Shown in pieces: positions 48,084 to 59,649 of a stretch of 64,000 nucleotides of DNA (position 1 is its first letter; each line of letters starts with the position of its first letter). This DNA is from Equus caballus. Taxonomy: Eukaryota; Chordata; Mammalia; Perissodactyla; Equidae. The stretch spans positions 16,599,001-16,663,000 of the forward strand of contig NC_091695.1 of NCBI RefSeq assembly GCF_041296265.1, written 5' to 3'. The position numbers and the translations under genes were made by a program. The notes under the pieces are model-generated. The model made no database searches. It was not told the origin of the DNA and saw only the letters and a list, made by a program, of their open reading frames with translations.

Positions 48084-48350
48084 AAGATGACATTCTTTGT
48101 GATTCAATATATATGACACTCTGGAAAAAACAAAACTATAGGGATAGAAATAGATCAGTGTTTGCCAAGATATGGAGGTGATGGAAGAAGATGACTACAA
48201 AGGTGTATAGGGAAATATTTTTGGTGATGAAGTGTTCTGTATATTGATTAGGATGGTGGTTATGCAAACTCTGTGTATTTGTCACAACTTAGGCTAAAAG
48301 AAACAATAAATGATGTTCTGGGAAAATTATATCTCATTTTAAAATCTTTT
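48084..48350 (+). mobile_element. 3' end of the first (host) LINE-1
   Basis: 'caaaactatagggatagaaa' and 'agatcagtgtttgccaagat' continue the LINE-1 broken off at 46583, through its 3' UTR to 'gtgtatttgtcacaactt'. Confidence 0.7.
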
Positions 48351-48360
48351 TAAAAAATTG

Positions 48361-48715
48361 CTACATCCGAACAACAGACACTCAGAAATATAATAGAAGA
48401 TAAGATCCTATTTACAATAGTACCATAAAAAACAAACCAAAACAGACTGAATTTACAAAGAAACTTACTAGATCCATATGACCATAAAAGAAGACCAGTT
48501 AAATGAAAATACCTGCTCAGTTTGTGGATAAAAGAATTCTCAATTCTTCAAAGATACAAACTCTTTCTAAATCAAATGTTACTGAAAATACTAACTAAAC
48601 TTAGTTTTTACTAGACTGAATCTTTGAAATTTAATTTTAAAACATAAATATGGAAGAATAGACATAGTTTTGATAAGGAATAGTTATGAAGGTGTGCTAA
48701 GCTTCTCAAAGTGTA
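48361..48715 (+). mobile_element. L1ME-type LINE-1 fragment beside the OR4A pseudogene
   Basis: Late ORF2 wording: 'gatacaaactctttctaaat' (48551). It resembles the L1ME at 60430-62015 over the same part (near 60477) and ends within a few bases of the pseudogene. See the duplication finding. Confidence 0.5.
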
Positions 48716-48722
48716 TTATAAA

Positions 48723-49647
48723 TCAAATGCAATCACATCCACAAGATATGACATTTCTTCTCAAGAGCTTCTTCATAGCATTAGTCATTTCCGAATTTCT
48801 CAGAGTATAAATTAATGGTTTCAGCATGGGGGTTACAACTGTACAAAACATAGCCAAGGATTTGTCATTGGGGAAGGTCTCCGCAGGGCTGGCGTACATG
48901 AAAATACAAAGAATGTGAAGAAGACAACCACAGTGATGTGGGAACCACAGGTCTAGAAGGCTTTCCACCACCCTCCCTGACTATGGTTCTTCAGGGAGCA
49001 CAAGATTACACCATAAGAGATGAGTAACAGCAGACACACAATGGTGCAAATCAGTCCTCCCATGAGAAGCCAATGACATAGGTGTCAGTACAAAGTTTCA
49101 ATAAGGGGTACACCTCACAGGAAAAATGATCAATGACATTAGGTCTACAGAATTGGAGCCGATAAATAGTGCTAAGTTGAGTTACTGAATGAAGAAAACC
49201 TCCAACCCAACACACTAATAACAACACAATACACATTCATTGCCTCATGATAACCAAATAATGCAAGGGCTTACAGATGGTCACATAGTGGTCATAAGCC
49301 ATCACCAACATACTAAAAACCTCTGATCCACCAACAAAATATGCTATAAAGACCTGGGTCATACAAGATTGGAAAGATATAGTATTTTCCCCAAAGAACA
49401 AATCTGAAATCAATATGGAGGTAACGGAAGAGGAATAAATGGCATCCATAAATAAGAGGCTAACAAGAAAAACGTACACGGAAGAGTCTAGGGTCTTAAT
49501 GACAGTTACGGTCATAACAATGAGTATGTTGCCCCCATGGTCAAAATGTAAAAGAGAAAAAACATGACAAACAGAACTTTCTGCTGTTTTGGATTCTGTG
49601 TGAGACCCAAGAGGACAAAGTAAGTCACACTTTTCCTTGGTTCAGTG
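48723..49647 (-). pseudogene. OR4A-like olfactory receptor pseudogene
   Basis: Broken sister of the intact OR4A gene at 62.5-63.4 kb. The start codon is lost: the place of its ATG (near 49646) no longer reads ATG. TM1 wording survives in pieces. From 49515 the frame carries [40 protein letters not shown] and [23 protein letters not shown], then a stop at the Trp codon (~49237). The same frame continues [38 protein letters not shown], then frameshifts. The end [22 protein letters not shown] (48723-48971) is in another frame and runs past the sister's stop. The N-glycosylation start and the TM5 region are the most damaged. Clearly OR4A, nonfunctional. Confidence 0.9.
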
Positions 49648-49689
49648 TAATTATTTTAGGGGCTGACTTCAGAGATTAGAAGCAGTTTA

Positions 49690-49706
49690 CCTACAAAACA
49701 GGGGAG
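49690..49706 (-). promoter_or_regulatory. Relic splice acceptor of the OR4A pseudogene
   Basis: The minus strand reads 'cccctgttttgtaggtaaac', the same acceptor and exon start (tag|gtaaa) as the intact sister at 63468. Confidence 0.45.
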
Positions 49707-49732
49707 GGGGGACTTTTAAATGAATCAGTTTA

Positions 49733-50060
49733 ATCTTTTACTTATTCATTCAATTAAAAGACCTTGTGCAGAATATCTATTTCTGTCAAGTGTGTCACAA
49801 TTTGATTACCAAGTTGAATAAGACATAATTCCAAACATTCATTGATACGATGCATAATTAGGGATCAGTCAATTCCAGAGCAATGTAATATGTGCCATTG
49901 TAAAAATATTCACACTGCTAAAGGTCACAATATATGGATATATCAAACAAATCAGAGAAGGCTTCCCAAAGGAAGCAACGCTATAGCTGAATTTTAAAGG
50001 GAGAACTGAACGAAAAAGAGACGGTGGAAGGGAATTCCATGAAAAGATTCACCATATGTA
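49733..50060 (-). mobile_element. L2 fragment in the duplicated OR4A 5' flank
   Basis: 'gttgaataagacataattcc' and 'gagaaggcttcccaaaggaa' are L2 read backwards. The same relic lies at 63527-63850, so it predates the duplication. Confidence 0.6.
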
Positions 50061-50269
50061 AAATCACAAAAGTGTAATACTTGAGTCTCATTTAAGGTAA
50101 TTTACATATTCAAAGTGAGTATATCAAATTATGAATGGAAAATCCCTGTCCTGGATTGTCTCAGACCTCATTAAGACCTTTTCCTTTAGGTCTTTAGACA
50201 GATTTCCCACTTTCCTGTGACCAACAAATGCTGAGGCACTTCAATTTTGTCTCTCCAACCCCCATCTGT

Positions 50270-50695
50270 CCTCTAGTTTTCAAGGATCTGTGTGTAACAT
50301 CTCCAATTTTGGACATTTCCAACTGGATATCACCGTGGAGCTTTTAAAACTAAATTTTTAATTTTCTGCCATAAACATAGGTGTTTCTAATCTCAGTAAA
50401 TGGTTCCACCTTCCATGTAATTGTGCAGACAGTAAATCTTACCATGTCCTTCACTCCTTTAATACTCTCAAATTACTTATTCAGATCTTAACAAATCCTG
50501 TTGACTCTACTTTCTAATATTTCACAAATTTTACCATTTCCCAACCCCCATTTCCTTCGTGGCCCACTGCAAAAGCCTTCTGCCAAGTCTCTCCACTTTC
50601 ATTCGGGCCTCCAACACCTTCTTCTCCTGAAGCAGCCCAAATGGTTCTTTTCAAATCTTATTGAGGATATATCACTCCACTGATCAAAACTCATA
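50270..50695 (+). mobile_element. L2 LINE ORF2 fragment
   Basis: 'acaaatcctgttgactctac', 'ttcacaaattttaccatttc' and 'gtggcccactgcaaaagcct' (the LDYCNSLL region of L2 ORF2) in order on the plus strand. Ancient and broken. Confidence 0.55.
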
Positions 50696-50699
50696 CAGT

Positions 50700-51940
50700 T
50701 GATTCCAATCCTATTCATAATTTATCACATTTAATATTTACAGTAACAAGGACTGCAATCTCCATAGTTGAAGAAACTGAAGTTCAGTACATCTAATTCA
50801 TTTTTCAAAGGTCACACATTTTTTAAGTGAGAAAACTAGGACTGGAATCTAAGTTTGATTTATTTCAAAGTGATTCAATTTCTTACATAATGAAGAAATT
50901 CACACAATTGTGCAACTTGGTTCCCACTATTTACTGTTACTCTTACCTTGGGGAGGCTTGTTCACAATCTGTAGGAAGACATTTTAACTCCCTCAGAGAG
51001 ACCTGGAATTCTTTCTTCATCCAGTGTGACAACAGAGGACAAAACGCTGTAATATTTCTCGAAGATATATTTTGTTTCATTCTACTATCTGTCCATTTTC
51101 TCCATGGAGTCTTTGATTATTTAGAAGACTGTTTTTATTGGCACTGTAGATTATTTAATAGAAATACCATGGTGCACACAGAAAAACAAGAGTTTACCAT
51201 TTAGGATACTTCATCAAAAAGGCAAGCAAATCTTATGTTTACATAAGAAGATGGCAACCAGCCACTTGGAAGGAAATATTTCTGCAGTAACTTCATTCCT
51301 ACTAACTTCAAGCTAGGAAAATATTCAATTGTTTCACCATTCTCACTCTATTGTTTGTATAGCTGGATTATTTGCCTTGAAATTTTGGGATACATTTTTG
51401 TGTATGTTTTTTATGTCATGCTTTAAAGGACATCCTGAAAAATTGATTTCACTTCTTAAGATGATAGCATCTTCTTCCTGACAGAGTCAAAGATCATTGA
51501 ACATTTTCTCTTATAACTACAATTATCACCAAGTCCTAGAATTGAAATATATTCATGACTAATTCTAGCTTAATTAAATTCACTGACATTTTTCCAACAC
51601 ATTTAAAAGTATATCTATATGTAAACATATTACTAGGCCAAATCAGATAATTAGGATCAGAAAGATGTAATGTGGATAAAAAATATGTTTAGAACAATTA
51701 TGGTACTATTGCTAACTATGAATAAAATATCAGCCCAGACATTTTGTTCCAGTGAAGATTGATTCATCAAGTGTTTCCCTACTCGCCATAGCAAGCTTCC
51801 CTCTCCTTTCATTTAATACTCAATTTATTCTGCCTTGAAATGCAGGTAGATATGTTAAAAATTTTATCACCAATTTACATGAAATTACTAATTATTTATC
51901 CAATTTTTAATTATTAATCTAATTAATTAACCTGTGCTTA
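50700..51940. other. Gene-free stretch, nothing recognised
   Basis: The 125-codon open frame at 50827-51204 is the longest here, but has no recognisable domain, no signal peptide and no repeat match that I can see. I treat it as chance. Confidence 0.4.
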
Positions 51941-51944
51941 TACA

Positions 51945-52105
51945 GCAAACAGGATACTGTGACAGAAAATAAGAGAGAATTCTACTATGGATAACGTAAT
52001 CAGAGGATGCCTTTCTTAAAAGGTGATGTTAAAGCTGAGATCCAAAGGGTAGGAAGTTGTTACCAGGGGAAGCAACACTACATGTAGTCGCAACAGTGAA
52101 AATAG
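51945..52105 (-). repeat. L2 fragment (tentative)
   Basis: 'tgttaaagctgagatccaaa' and 'accaggggaagcaacact' resemble L2 read backwards, as in 54.5-54.9 kb. Confidence 0.35.
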
Positions 52106-52127
52106 CTTAGCAAGTTAATGACACTGA

Positions 52128-52583
52128 CATTTTCCTTTTTTGTGTTGTCCTTGTCTGGTTTTGATTTCAAGGTGATGTTGGCCTCCTAGAATGAGTTTGG
52201 AAGCATCCTGTCCTCTTCAATAGTTTGGAACAGTTTGAGAAAGATAGTATTAAATCTTCTTTGAATGTCTAGGAGAATTCACCAGAGAAGCCATCTGGTC
52301 CTGGACTTTTGGTTTTGGGGGAAGTTTTGATTACTGTTTCAATCTCTGTACTTGTGATTGGCCTATTCAGATTCTCTATTTATTCTTGATTCAGATTTGA
52401 GAGGATGTATGATTCTGAGAATTTATCCATTTTTCTAGGCTACCCAATTTGTTGCCATATAGCTTCTCAAAGCATTCTCTTGTAATTCTTTGTATTTATA
52501 TGATGTCCACTGTAATTTCTCCTCATGCCCTTCTGATTTCATTTATTTGAGGCTTCTGTCTCTTTTTTTAGTGAGTTTGGCTA
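52128..52583 (-). mobile_element. LINE-1 ORF2, inverted 5' segment
   Basis: Minus-strand ORF2 before the palm: IAKLTKKRDRSLK near 52545-52580, then 'aagccatctggtcctggact' (52287, the PGPDGF region) and finally 'gatgttggcctcctag' (52173). It joins tail-to-head to the plus-strand segment at ~52585, so the two form one 5'-inverted insertion. Confidence 0.8.
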
Positions 52584-52584
52584 T

Positions 52585-53727
52585 ATGGCTGATGCACACA
52601 GATGCAAAAACCCTCAGCAAAATATTAGCAAATTGAATACAACAATACATTAAAAGAATCATACACCACCATCCAGAGAGATTTATTCCAGGGATGTAGG
52701 GATGCTTCAGTATCTGAAAATCAACCAATGTGATACACCACACTAAAAAGTGAAGAAAAATAATGTAATAATCTCAATAGATGCAGAGAAATCATTTGAA
52801 AAACTTCAACATCCTTTTATGATAAAAACTCTCAATAAAAAGGGTATAGAAGGAAAGTACTTCAACATAATAAAGGCCATATATGACAAACCCACAGTCA
52901 ACATCATACTCCATGGTGCAAAACTGAAAGCTACTCCTCTGGAACAGGAAAAAGACAAGGATGCCCACCCTCACCACTCTTATTCAACAGAGTAATGGAA
53001 ATTTTGGCCAGAGCAATTAGGCGAGAAGAAGAAACTAAAATGATCAGAACTACAAAGGAAGAAGTAAAACTCTCACTATTTGCAACTGACATGATTCTAT
53101 ATATATGAAACCCTAAAGAATCTGCAAAAAAACTATTAGAAATCATCAATGAATATTGTAAAGTTGCAGGGTACATAATCAGCTTACAAAAATCAGTTGC
53201 ATTTCTATATATTAACAATGAACTTGCAGAAAGAGTATTCAAGAATACAATCTTATTTACAATCACAACAAAAATAATAAAATACCTAGAAATAAATTCA
53301 ACCCAGCAGGTGAAGACCGATACACTGAAAAATACAAGATATTATTGAAAGAAATTGAAGAAGATATAAAGAAATGGAAAGATTGGAAGAATAAACATAG
53401 TTAAAATGCCCTTGCTACCTAAAGCAATCTATAGATTCAGTGCAATTCCAATCAGAATTCCACTGATACTCTACATGGAAATAGAACGAAGAATACAAAA
53501 TTTATATGGAACAATGAATAGACAAAGCAATTCTGAATAAAAAGAATAAAATCTGGGGTATCTCATTCTCTGAATTCAAAAGATGCTACAAAGCTACAGT
53601 AATCAAAGTAGCATGATACTGGCAGAAAAACGTACACACAGATCATTGGAACAGCATTGAAAGCCCCGAAATAAAACCACACATCTACGGACAGCTAATC
53701 TTTGACAGAGGAGCCAAGAATATGTTG
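52585..53727 (+). mobile_element. LINE-1 ORF2, direct 3' segment of the same insertion
   Basis: It starts 'gatgcaaaaaccctcagcaa', exactly the ORF2 point where the inverted part stops. It then runs through the RT palm ('atctcaatagatgcagagaa', 'caagatgcccacc'-like, FATDM for FADDM near 53080) to 'gacagctaatctttgacaga' (53691). Frameshifts and stops break it. It ends abruptly, without a LINE-1 3' UTR, at an ERE piece. Confidence 0.82.
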
Positions 53728-53729
53728 TG

Positions 53730-53772
53730 GGGCCAGCCCAGTGGTGTATCAGTTAAGTTCACTTACTTGTGG
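53730..53772 (+). mobile_element. ERE SINE head fragment
   Basis: 'ggggccagcccagtggtgta' then 'tcagttaagttcac' is an ERE 5' head with the A-box region. The body is missing after about 53772. It marks the broken edge of the LINE-1. Confidence 0.7.
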
Positions 53773-54515
53773 TTCTTTATGCCCTCCTTCTTTTTTATGT
53801 GTAGGGCAAAGAGCAACAAGGACAACTATCTATCAGATAAAATAAAACACTTTACACAAGTCCCCACCCCCTAATGTAATGAAAATTGAAGGTGTGGCTA
53901 CCCAAAATCTCTGAATGCACTCAGACATTTTGTTAGTACCCCAGATGATGTAGTACCCACTTTTCTGAAATAAAATTCAAAGGACTACTTTTTCCAGATA
54001 TCCTTGACAATTGAGTACAGACGTGTGACAGGGGTTCTGCCAATCAGGATCATCCATGCAAGTCTTCAAATTGGAAATTAGTTATCTGAGCCTGGGTTCT
54101 TGTATGATGTCAGAGTCAGAGTGGTTCCTAAGTCAGCACAGTAGGGGCACCTTTGCAGTTAGTCAGTACTAGCATGGCCATGGTGTCAGCAGAGGCAGGA
54201 TCTCCTTTAGCATGCCAGTCCTGTTAGATGTGCTTTTACAAATTGTTCCTTGCCAATCCGTCTAGAATCTGTGACTCTAGTCCTTACAAAGATTATTTAT
54301 GCTATAATTTAATATAGTAAATACCTTCCAATTGAACTTTCTAGGTATAATTCTGTCTCTTCAAATAAGAACCATGACATATACCAGCTAATCTAAAATT
54401 CTCCATTTCACTTTATCACCAAGGTGGAAAGTCATCAATTTCAGAGGCATTCCTATTAACAAGCCTTCTTTTTACAAATACATTTATTCTAAAGAATGTT
54501 ACAAGGCCATGATTC
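53773..54515. other. Gene-free stretch, nothing recognised
   Basis: No gene motif or repeat I can name. Confidence 0.4.
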
Positions 54516-54519
54516 CAAT

Positions 54520-54970
54520 TTATTGAGTAAATATTTATTAAGCATTTATTCTGTGTTGATCTCTGTTCTAGAAACTTAGAGATGTGGTAGTGAGTATTAC
54601 AAGTAATGGCCTGTACTTTTATGGAGTTTGCACACTAGTTGGAAGACAGAGAAAATAAACAGATAAATCAGATTTCGAAAATGCTGTAAAGAAAATTAAC
54701 AGAGCTGTTTGACAAACTGCAACTCAATGAGAAAGAGAATGGCTTTACATGGATGGTTAAGAGGGACCTCTTTTAGAAGGCGACAGAACTGAAGACTGAG
54801 TGATGACAATGAACCAGTAATGTGGACATCTAGAAGACAAGCATTTTAGGAGTAAAGAAGAGCTGCTGTAAGTGTCCTGAGGCAATAAGGAAGCCATTGG
54901 GACTGAAACATAGGCACTCTGGGAGACAGTAATACTGAGTAAGTTTAAGGAAACGTATTTTTGAGTGGAA
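54520..54970 (-). mobile_element. L2 LINE fragment
   Basis: 'tttattaagcatttattctg', 'tatggagtttgcacactagt', 'gctgtaagtgtcctgaggca' are L2 read backwards in correct order. Confidence 0.6.
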
Positions 54971-54974
54971 GCCA

Positions 54975-55555
54975 TTGCATATAGTTTTAAGGCTATGAAA
55001 AGGTCAGTTATATTTTAGTGTAAATTTGGTTAAAGAGATTTATTTCTTTCTACAATTCAGCTTAGTTCAGCATCTTGAAATAATATTTGCTTAAATAAAT
55101 ATGATAAATATGTATTATACATATATATGTATATAACGTTTTATTTAGCTTCATGCTGATTTCGTTGGAGCTGAACTTATTAAATAAATTTTAGATTGTT
55201 TGGTGATCTTTGAGACAGAAGAGACAAAAATAGTTAATGATATTCATCCAGGCCGGGTAAAATTCCCCTTCCCATATACAGAAATTCCTCTCCAGTGGTT
55301 CTATCCATGACCTTCAGCTCATTATCTCTCATCTCTGGACATAGTTAGATAAATGCTCTAAATTATTGCCCCTGGGTCTTCTTTGAAGATCCAATTTAAA
55401 GTGCTCTCCTGTCTTCTGTGTCACTCTCTATCACATTACTTCTTTTTTAAGAATTTTTTATTCTCTTTATCATCTTCATATATATTCACTTATGTCTCAC
55501 CACTAGAAAGTGGTTTTTGATTCGCATAAGGGTCATTATCATATTTACCATAGTG
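54975..55555. other. Gene-free stretch, nothing recognised
   Basis: AT-rich. 'atacatatatatgtatata' near 55117 is a small AT palindrome-like tract. Confidence 0.4.
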
Positions 55556-55556
55556 T

Positions 55557-55770
55557 TTAAGAGCGCAAGTTCTGGAACAAAACTACACTGGTTCAAATCC
55601 TACCTTAGGCATTTAACAGCTCTGTGACCATGGGTAAGTTAGTTATTCAAGTTTTCCAAACTTCAGTTGGTTATTCCTGAAAAAGCATTAATTGTAGCTA
55701 TTTCATAAGTCTCTTATGAGGATTAAACAAAGCAGTGTTTTCATAGCATGTCCTACATTATAGTACATGA
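55557..55770 (+). repeat. MIR SINE
   Basis: Near-complete order: 'taagagcgcaagttctggaa', 'ggttcaaatcctaccttagg', 'gctctgtgaccatgggtaag', 'cttatgaggattaaacaaag'. Confidence 0.75.
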
Positions 55771-56069
55771 ATAAGAGACTACAATACAATTATAATTATG
55801 CCACATCTTTTTAATCTGACATTAAAAACTTCATTCAATCATAAGGTTTTCCTTAACTTTGTTTTAATTTGTGTGACACGGACATTTTTAAAATAAGTTA
55901 TTCAGAGTTAATATCATTCATCTTATATTATTTTGTTAGATTTGCTTTCTGATTTATGAAACTTTTTCATGGCCTTAATATAATACCTATATATAATTGA
56001 ATGATGAAAATAAATCATACACTTCAAAAAAGTTAGACAAACTAGACACTGAGTAGAAGTGAGGGAGGC

Positions 56070-56290
56070 AACAAACAGTGACATCAATTAAGCACCTACC
56101 GAGCACCAGACATTTTCCTCAATGCTTTGCATATATAATCGCATCAAATGATTAGAATACCCCTGTGAAGTCAGTACTACCATTTCTTATATTTAATAAC
56201 TGAAATTAAAATAAGCCTGAGATTGAGACATGCATGCAGCATTTCATTAACTAGTGAGATAGAATATGCTCCTAATTCAATTGACTCCAG
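56070..56290 (-). repeat. MIR SINE
   Basis: 'attaagcacctaccgagcac' and 'gaatacccctgtgaagtcag' are MIR read backwards. Confidence 0.6.
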
Positions 56291-56509
56291 ACTACTAAAT
56301 GCTGCCATATCATCTGAATCTCTGCTGCTTAGAGAACTTGCTGAGGCTCATTAATGACCCTGAGACTCCATACGCAACTGCTTGAACATCAAGGAAAAAA
56401 TTATGTTGTTCATAATTTGATTTGCGTTAGTCATACAAGAAACAAGTTTTTTTACCCCAATCTGGAAGTTGAGTCAATACAAGTCAATATTTTTTGCTTT
56501 AAAAAGATT

Positions 56510-56725
56510 GTATAATGTTTTCTATGTGTCAGGCACTATTATAAGAACATAACACGTAACTCATTTATGTGGCCCAGCCTCTTGATGAGATGGATACCAT
56601 CATGACTCTTTCTACAGGAAAAGAAAATGTGGCATAGAGAGTTTTAAAAAATTTCCCAGGTCACATTGAAACAGGAAATCTGACTCCAAAACCTTCTCTT
56701 AACCACCACATCATACTGTCTTCTC
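56510..56725 (-). repeat. MIR SINE
   Basis: 'tctatgtgtcaggcactatt', 'gtggcatagagagttttaaa' and 'tcttaaccaccacatcatac' are MIR read backwards to its 5' end. Confidence 0.65.
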
Positions 56726-56909
56726 TAGACAAATATCTTTCTTTATTTTGACACTTCATATTCTAGTTGTCTGCTATTTTGACCTCAGGTTCATAGTAAA
56801 TGGCCTTCTGACTGCTCGAAAAGAACTTGTCAGTAGAAAATAAGACCCACAAATGGCTCAGCCTCAGGAACATAGAGGCACAGGACAAATGTAGGTTAGA
56901 AAACCAGGA

Positions 56910-57150
56910 GGGGCCAGCTGGTGGCCGAGTGGTTAAGTTGTGCTCTGCTTTGGCAGCCCAGAGTCTCACCGGTTCAGATCCTGGGCACGAACCCACCACT
57001 GCTCATCAAACCATGCTGAAGTAGTGTCCCACATAGCAGAACTAGAGGGACCTACAACTAGAATCTACAACTATGTACTGGGGGCTTTCGGAAGAAGAAG
57101 AAAAAAAAAAAAGATTGGCGACAGATGATAGCTCGGGGCTACGGTTAAGA
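56910..57150 (+). mobile_element. ERE1-type SINE
   Basis: Head 'ggggccagctggtggccgag', A-box region 'agtggttaag', B box 'ggttcagatcc', body 'gaactagagggacctacaac', tail 'gattggcgacagatgatagc'. A flank like 'gaaaaccag' (56900) recurs as 'gaaaaccaag' (57169), a likely target-site duplication. Confidence 0.9.
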
Positions 57151-57339
57151 AAAGAGAAAGAAAGAAAAGAAAACCAAGACACGGAGGTTCAGTAGTGGAC
57201 AATGTCTTTGTAATTGCAAAGACAATAGGCTTACTTTGCATGATTTATCAAAATTTGAGAATTTCATGATTCCTGCAACTTTAGCTGTGAAGGACACTTC
57301 TTATGAAATGCTGTAACAATGTACCTCCAGGGAAGGATG

Positions 57340-57430
57340 GCAAAAACATGATAAAAAGGCCTTTCTGCTCCTTTGAATTCTATGTGAGACCCAACAGGAC
57401 AAAGTAAGTCACATATTTCCTTGGCTCCAT
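57340..57430 (-). pseudogene. OR4A 5' relic (about 29 codons)
   Basis: Minus strand. The ATG at 57430 opens [16 protein letters not shown], followed by an in-frame stop, then a few more codons to TM1. It aligns with the start of the intact OR4A gene (63423 down to ~63338) at roughly 85% by eye over ~90 bases. The upstream side is cut exactly at the ATG by a LINE-1, and the downstream side has no OR sequence. It is a third OR4A locus in this window. Confidence 0.75.
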
Positions 57431-59212
57431 CCATTTATAGTAGCATCAAAAAGAATAAAATATTAGGAATAAACTCAACTAAGGAAGCAAAAGCCTTGTA
57501 CATTGAAAACTACAAAATGTTGCTGAAAGATATTATAGACAACACAAATAAATAGAAAGACATTCATGGACTAAAAGAATTAATATTATTAAGATTTCAA
57601 TACTACCTAAAGTGATCTACAAATTCAATGTAAACTGTATTAAGTCCTAAAAATGTTTTCTGCAGAAATAGAAAATCTTGCCCTAAAATTCATATGGAAT
57701 CTCAAGAGATCCCAAATAGCCAAAATAATCTTGAAAAAGAAGAACAAAGTTGGAGGTCTCACACTTCCTGATTCTAAAATTTACTCCCAAGCTATGACAA
57801 TCAAACATTGTGGTACTGGCACACAGATAGATGTGTAGACTAATGGAATAAACTAGAGAGTCTAGAAATAAACCTTACACATGGTTTCAAATGATTTTTG
57901 TCAAAGATACCAAGAACTTTCAATGGGGAAAGGAAAACCTGCTCAACAAAGGGCATAGTGAAAACTGGATATCCACAAGCAAACAAATGAAAATGAACCT
58001 TGAACTTACACCATGTACCAAAAAAACCTCAAAAGGGATCAAAGACCTAAAATACTAGATAAAACCATAAAACTCTTAGAAGAAAACATAGAAAAAGCTT
58101 CGTAACATTGGATTTGGCAAGGATTTCTTGGGTATGACACCAAAAGCACAGGCCATGAAAGAAAAAATTGATGTATTGTACTTTATAAAAATTAAGAGTT
58201 TTTTGCATCAAATGATACTATAACAGAGAGAAAGGGACTCCCACAGAATGGGAGAATAGATCAGCACATACTATATTTGATAAGGTATTAACATGCAGAA
58301 TAAAGAACTTCTACATCTCAACAACAACAAAAAAATCAACTGATTAAAAATGAGCAAAGGATTTGAGTAAACAGTTCCTCAAAAAAGATATATAAATTCC
58401 CAGAAGCACATAGAAAGATACTCAATGTCAGTAATCAATAATGAAATGCAAATCAAAACTATAATAAAATACCACTTCACACCCACTAGGATAGCTATCA
58501 TAAAAAATAAATTAAAATAACACATGTAGGAGAGAATGTGGGGAAGTTTGAACAATTGTACATTGCTGGTAGAAATGTAAAAGGACATAGCTGCTATGAA
58601 AATGTTATGGTAGTTACGCCAAAAATTAAACAAAGAATTATCTTATGATTCACCAGTTCTACTTCTAATATATATCCAAAATAATGGAAGGTAGGGACAC
58701 AAAAATCCTGCTATTTATACACTCATCTTCAGGGCAATATTCTTCACGGTAATCAGAAAGTAGAAGCAATCAAAGTATCTACTGATAGAGAAATGTATAA
58801 ACAAAATGAGGCATATGAATACACTGGAATATTATTCAGCCATGAAAAGGAAGGGAATCTTGACAGATGCTAAAACATAGATTAACTTATATTACATTAT
58901 CCTAAGTGAAATAAGGCAGTAACAAAAGGACAAAGATTGCATGATTTCACTAACACGAGATACTTAAAGCAGTCAAATTCATAGACAGAAATTAGAATGT
59001 TGATTGCCTGGGGCTGAGAGAAGGGAAATGGGGAATTATTGTTTAATGAGTATGGAATTTCCATTTAGGAAGGAGAAAATGTTCTGGAGATGGATGGTGG
59101 TGATGTTTGTACAACAATGTGAATTAACTTAATGCCACTGAACTGGACACTTAAAAATGGTTTAAATTGCAAATTATATTATGAATTTTACCACAATTTA
59201 AAAAAATTTAAA
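57431..59212 (+). mobile_element. LINE-1 (L1MB/MA type) ORF2-3' fragment
   Basis: 'ccatttatagtagcatcaaa' opens in late ORF2. Then 'ggaataaactcaactaagga', 'tggaggtctcacacttcctg' (57752), 'ggaatattattcagccatga' (58826), 'aatgccactgaactggacac' (59131), 'ttttaccacaatttaaaaaa' (59187). 5'-truncated, with a good 3' end and ORF2 broken by stops. It abuts the OR4A start relic. Confidence 0.8.
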
Positions 59213-59214
59213 AA

Positions 59215-59640
59215 CTAAAGTGACTTCATTAATAAGCTCTCGATGTGAACATAAACTATAGCACACAATAGCTCAAAGTGTATGTGAAGATCATAGGCTT
59301 CAGATATACCTGGCGTATTTGTTTAAAAGGTAGATATGTCAATCCAACAACAAAACTGCTCAATTTAAATCTTTATTGCTGTCTCCTGAGAGTCTGCATT
59401 CTACAAGAACCTTAACTAATTTTGATAGTTTATTAAAGTTTGACAACCAGTTAGGCAAGACATATATCTAATAGGGTATCTTTATGATAATAAATAGTTT
59501 TCCCCCTGGCAATTTCCCCAGAGTGCCTATATGACAACATCAACATAGTTTTGACAAATAGTGTTGATTTGTTCCTGGACTATAAAAATTATCTTCTTTC
59601 CTCTTCTCCATTTAAAGGAAAAAGTCATTTTATATTGTAG
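59215..59640. other. Gene-free stretch, nothing recognised
   Basis: Short AT-rich spacer between the LINE-1 and the OR4C-like relic. Confidence 0.4.
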
Positions 59641-59649
59641 TGATTATAT

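Noticed and set aside
50827-51204. 125-codon open frame
   Set aside because: It has no recognisable domain and no OR or repeat motif. A frame of this size can occur by chance in 64 kb.
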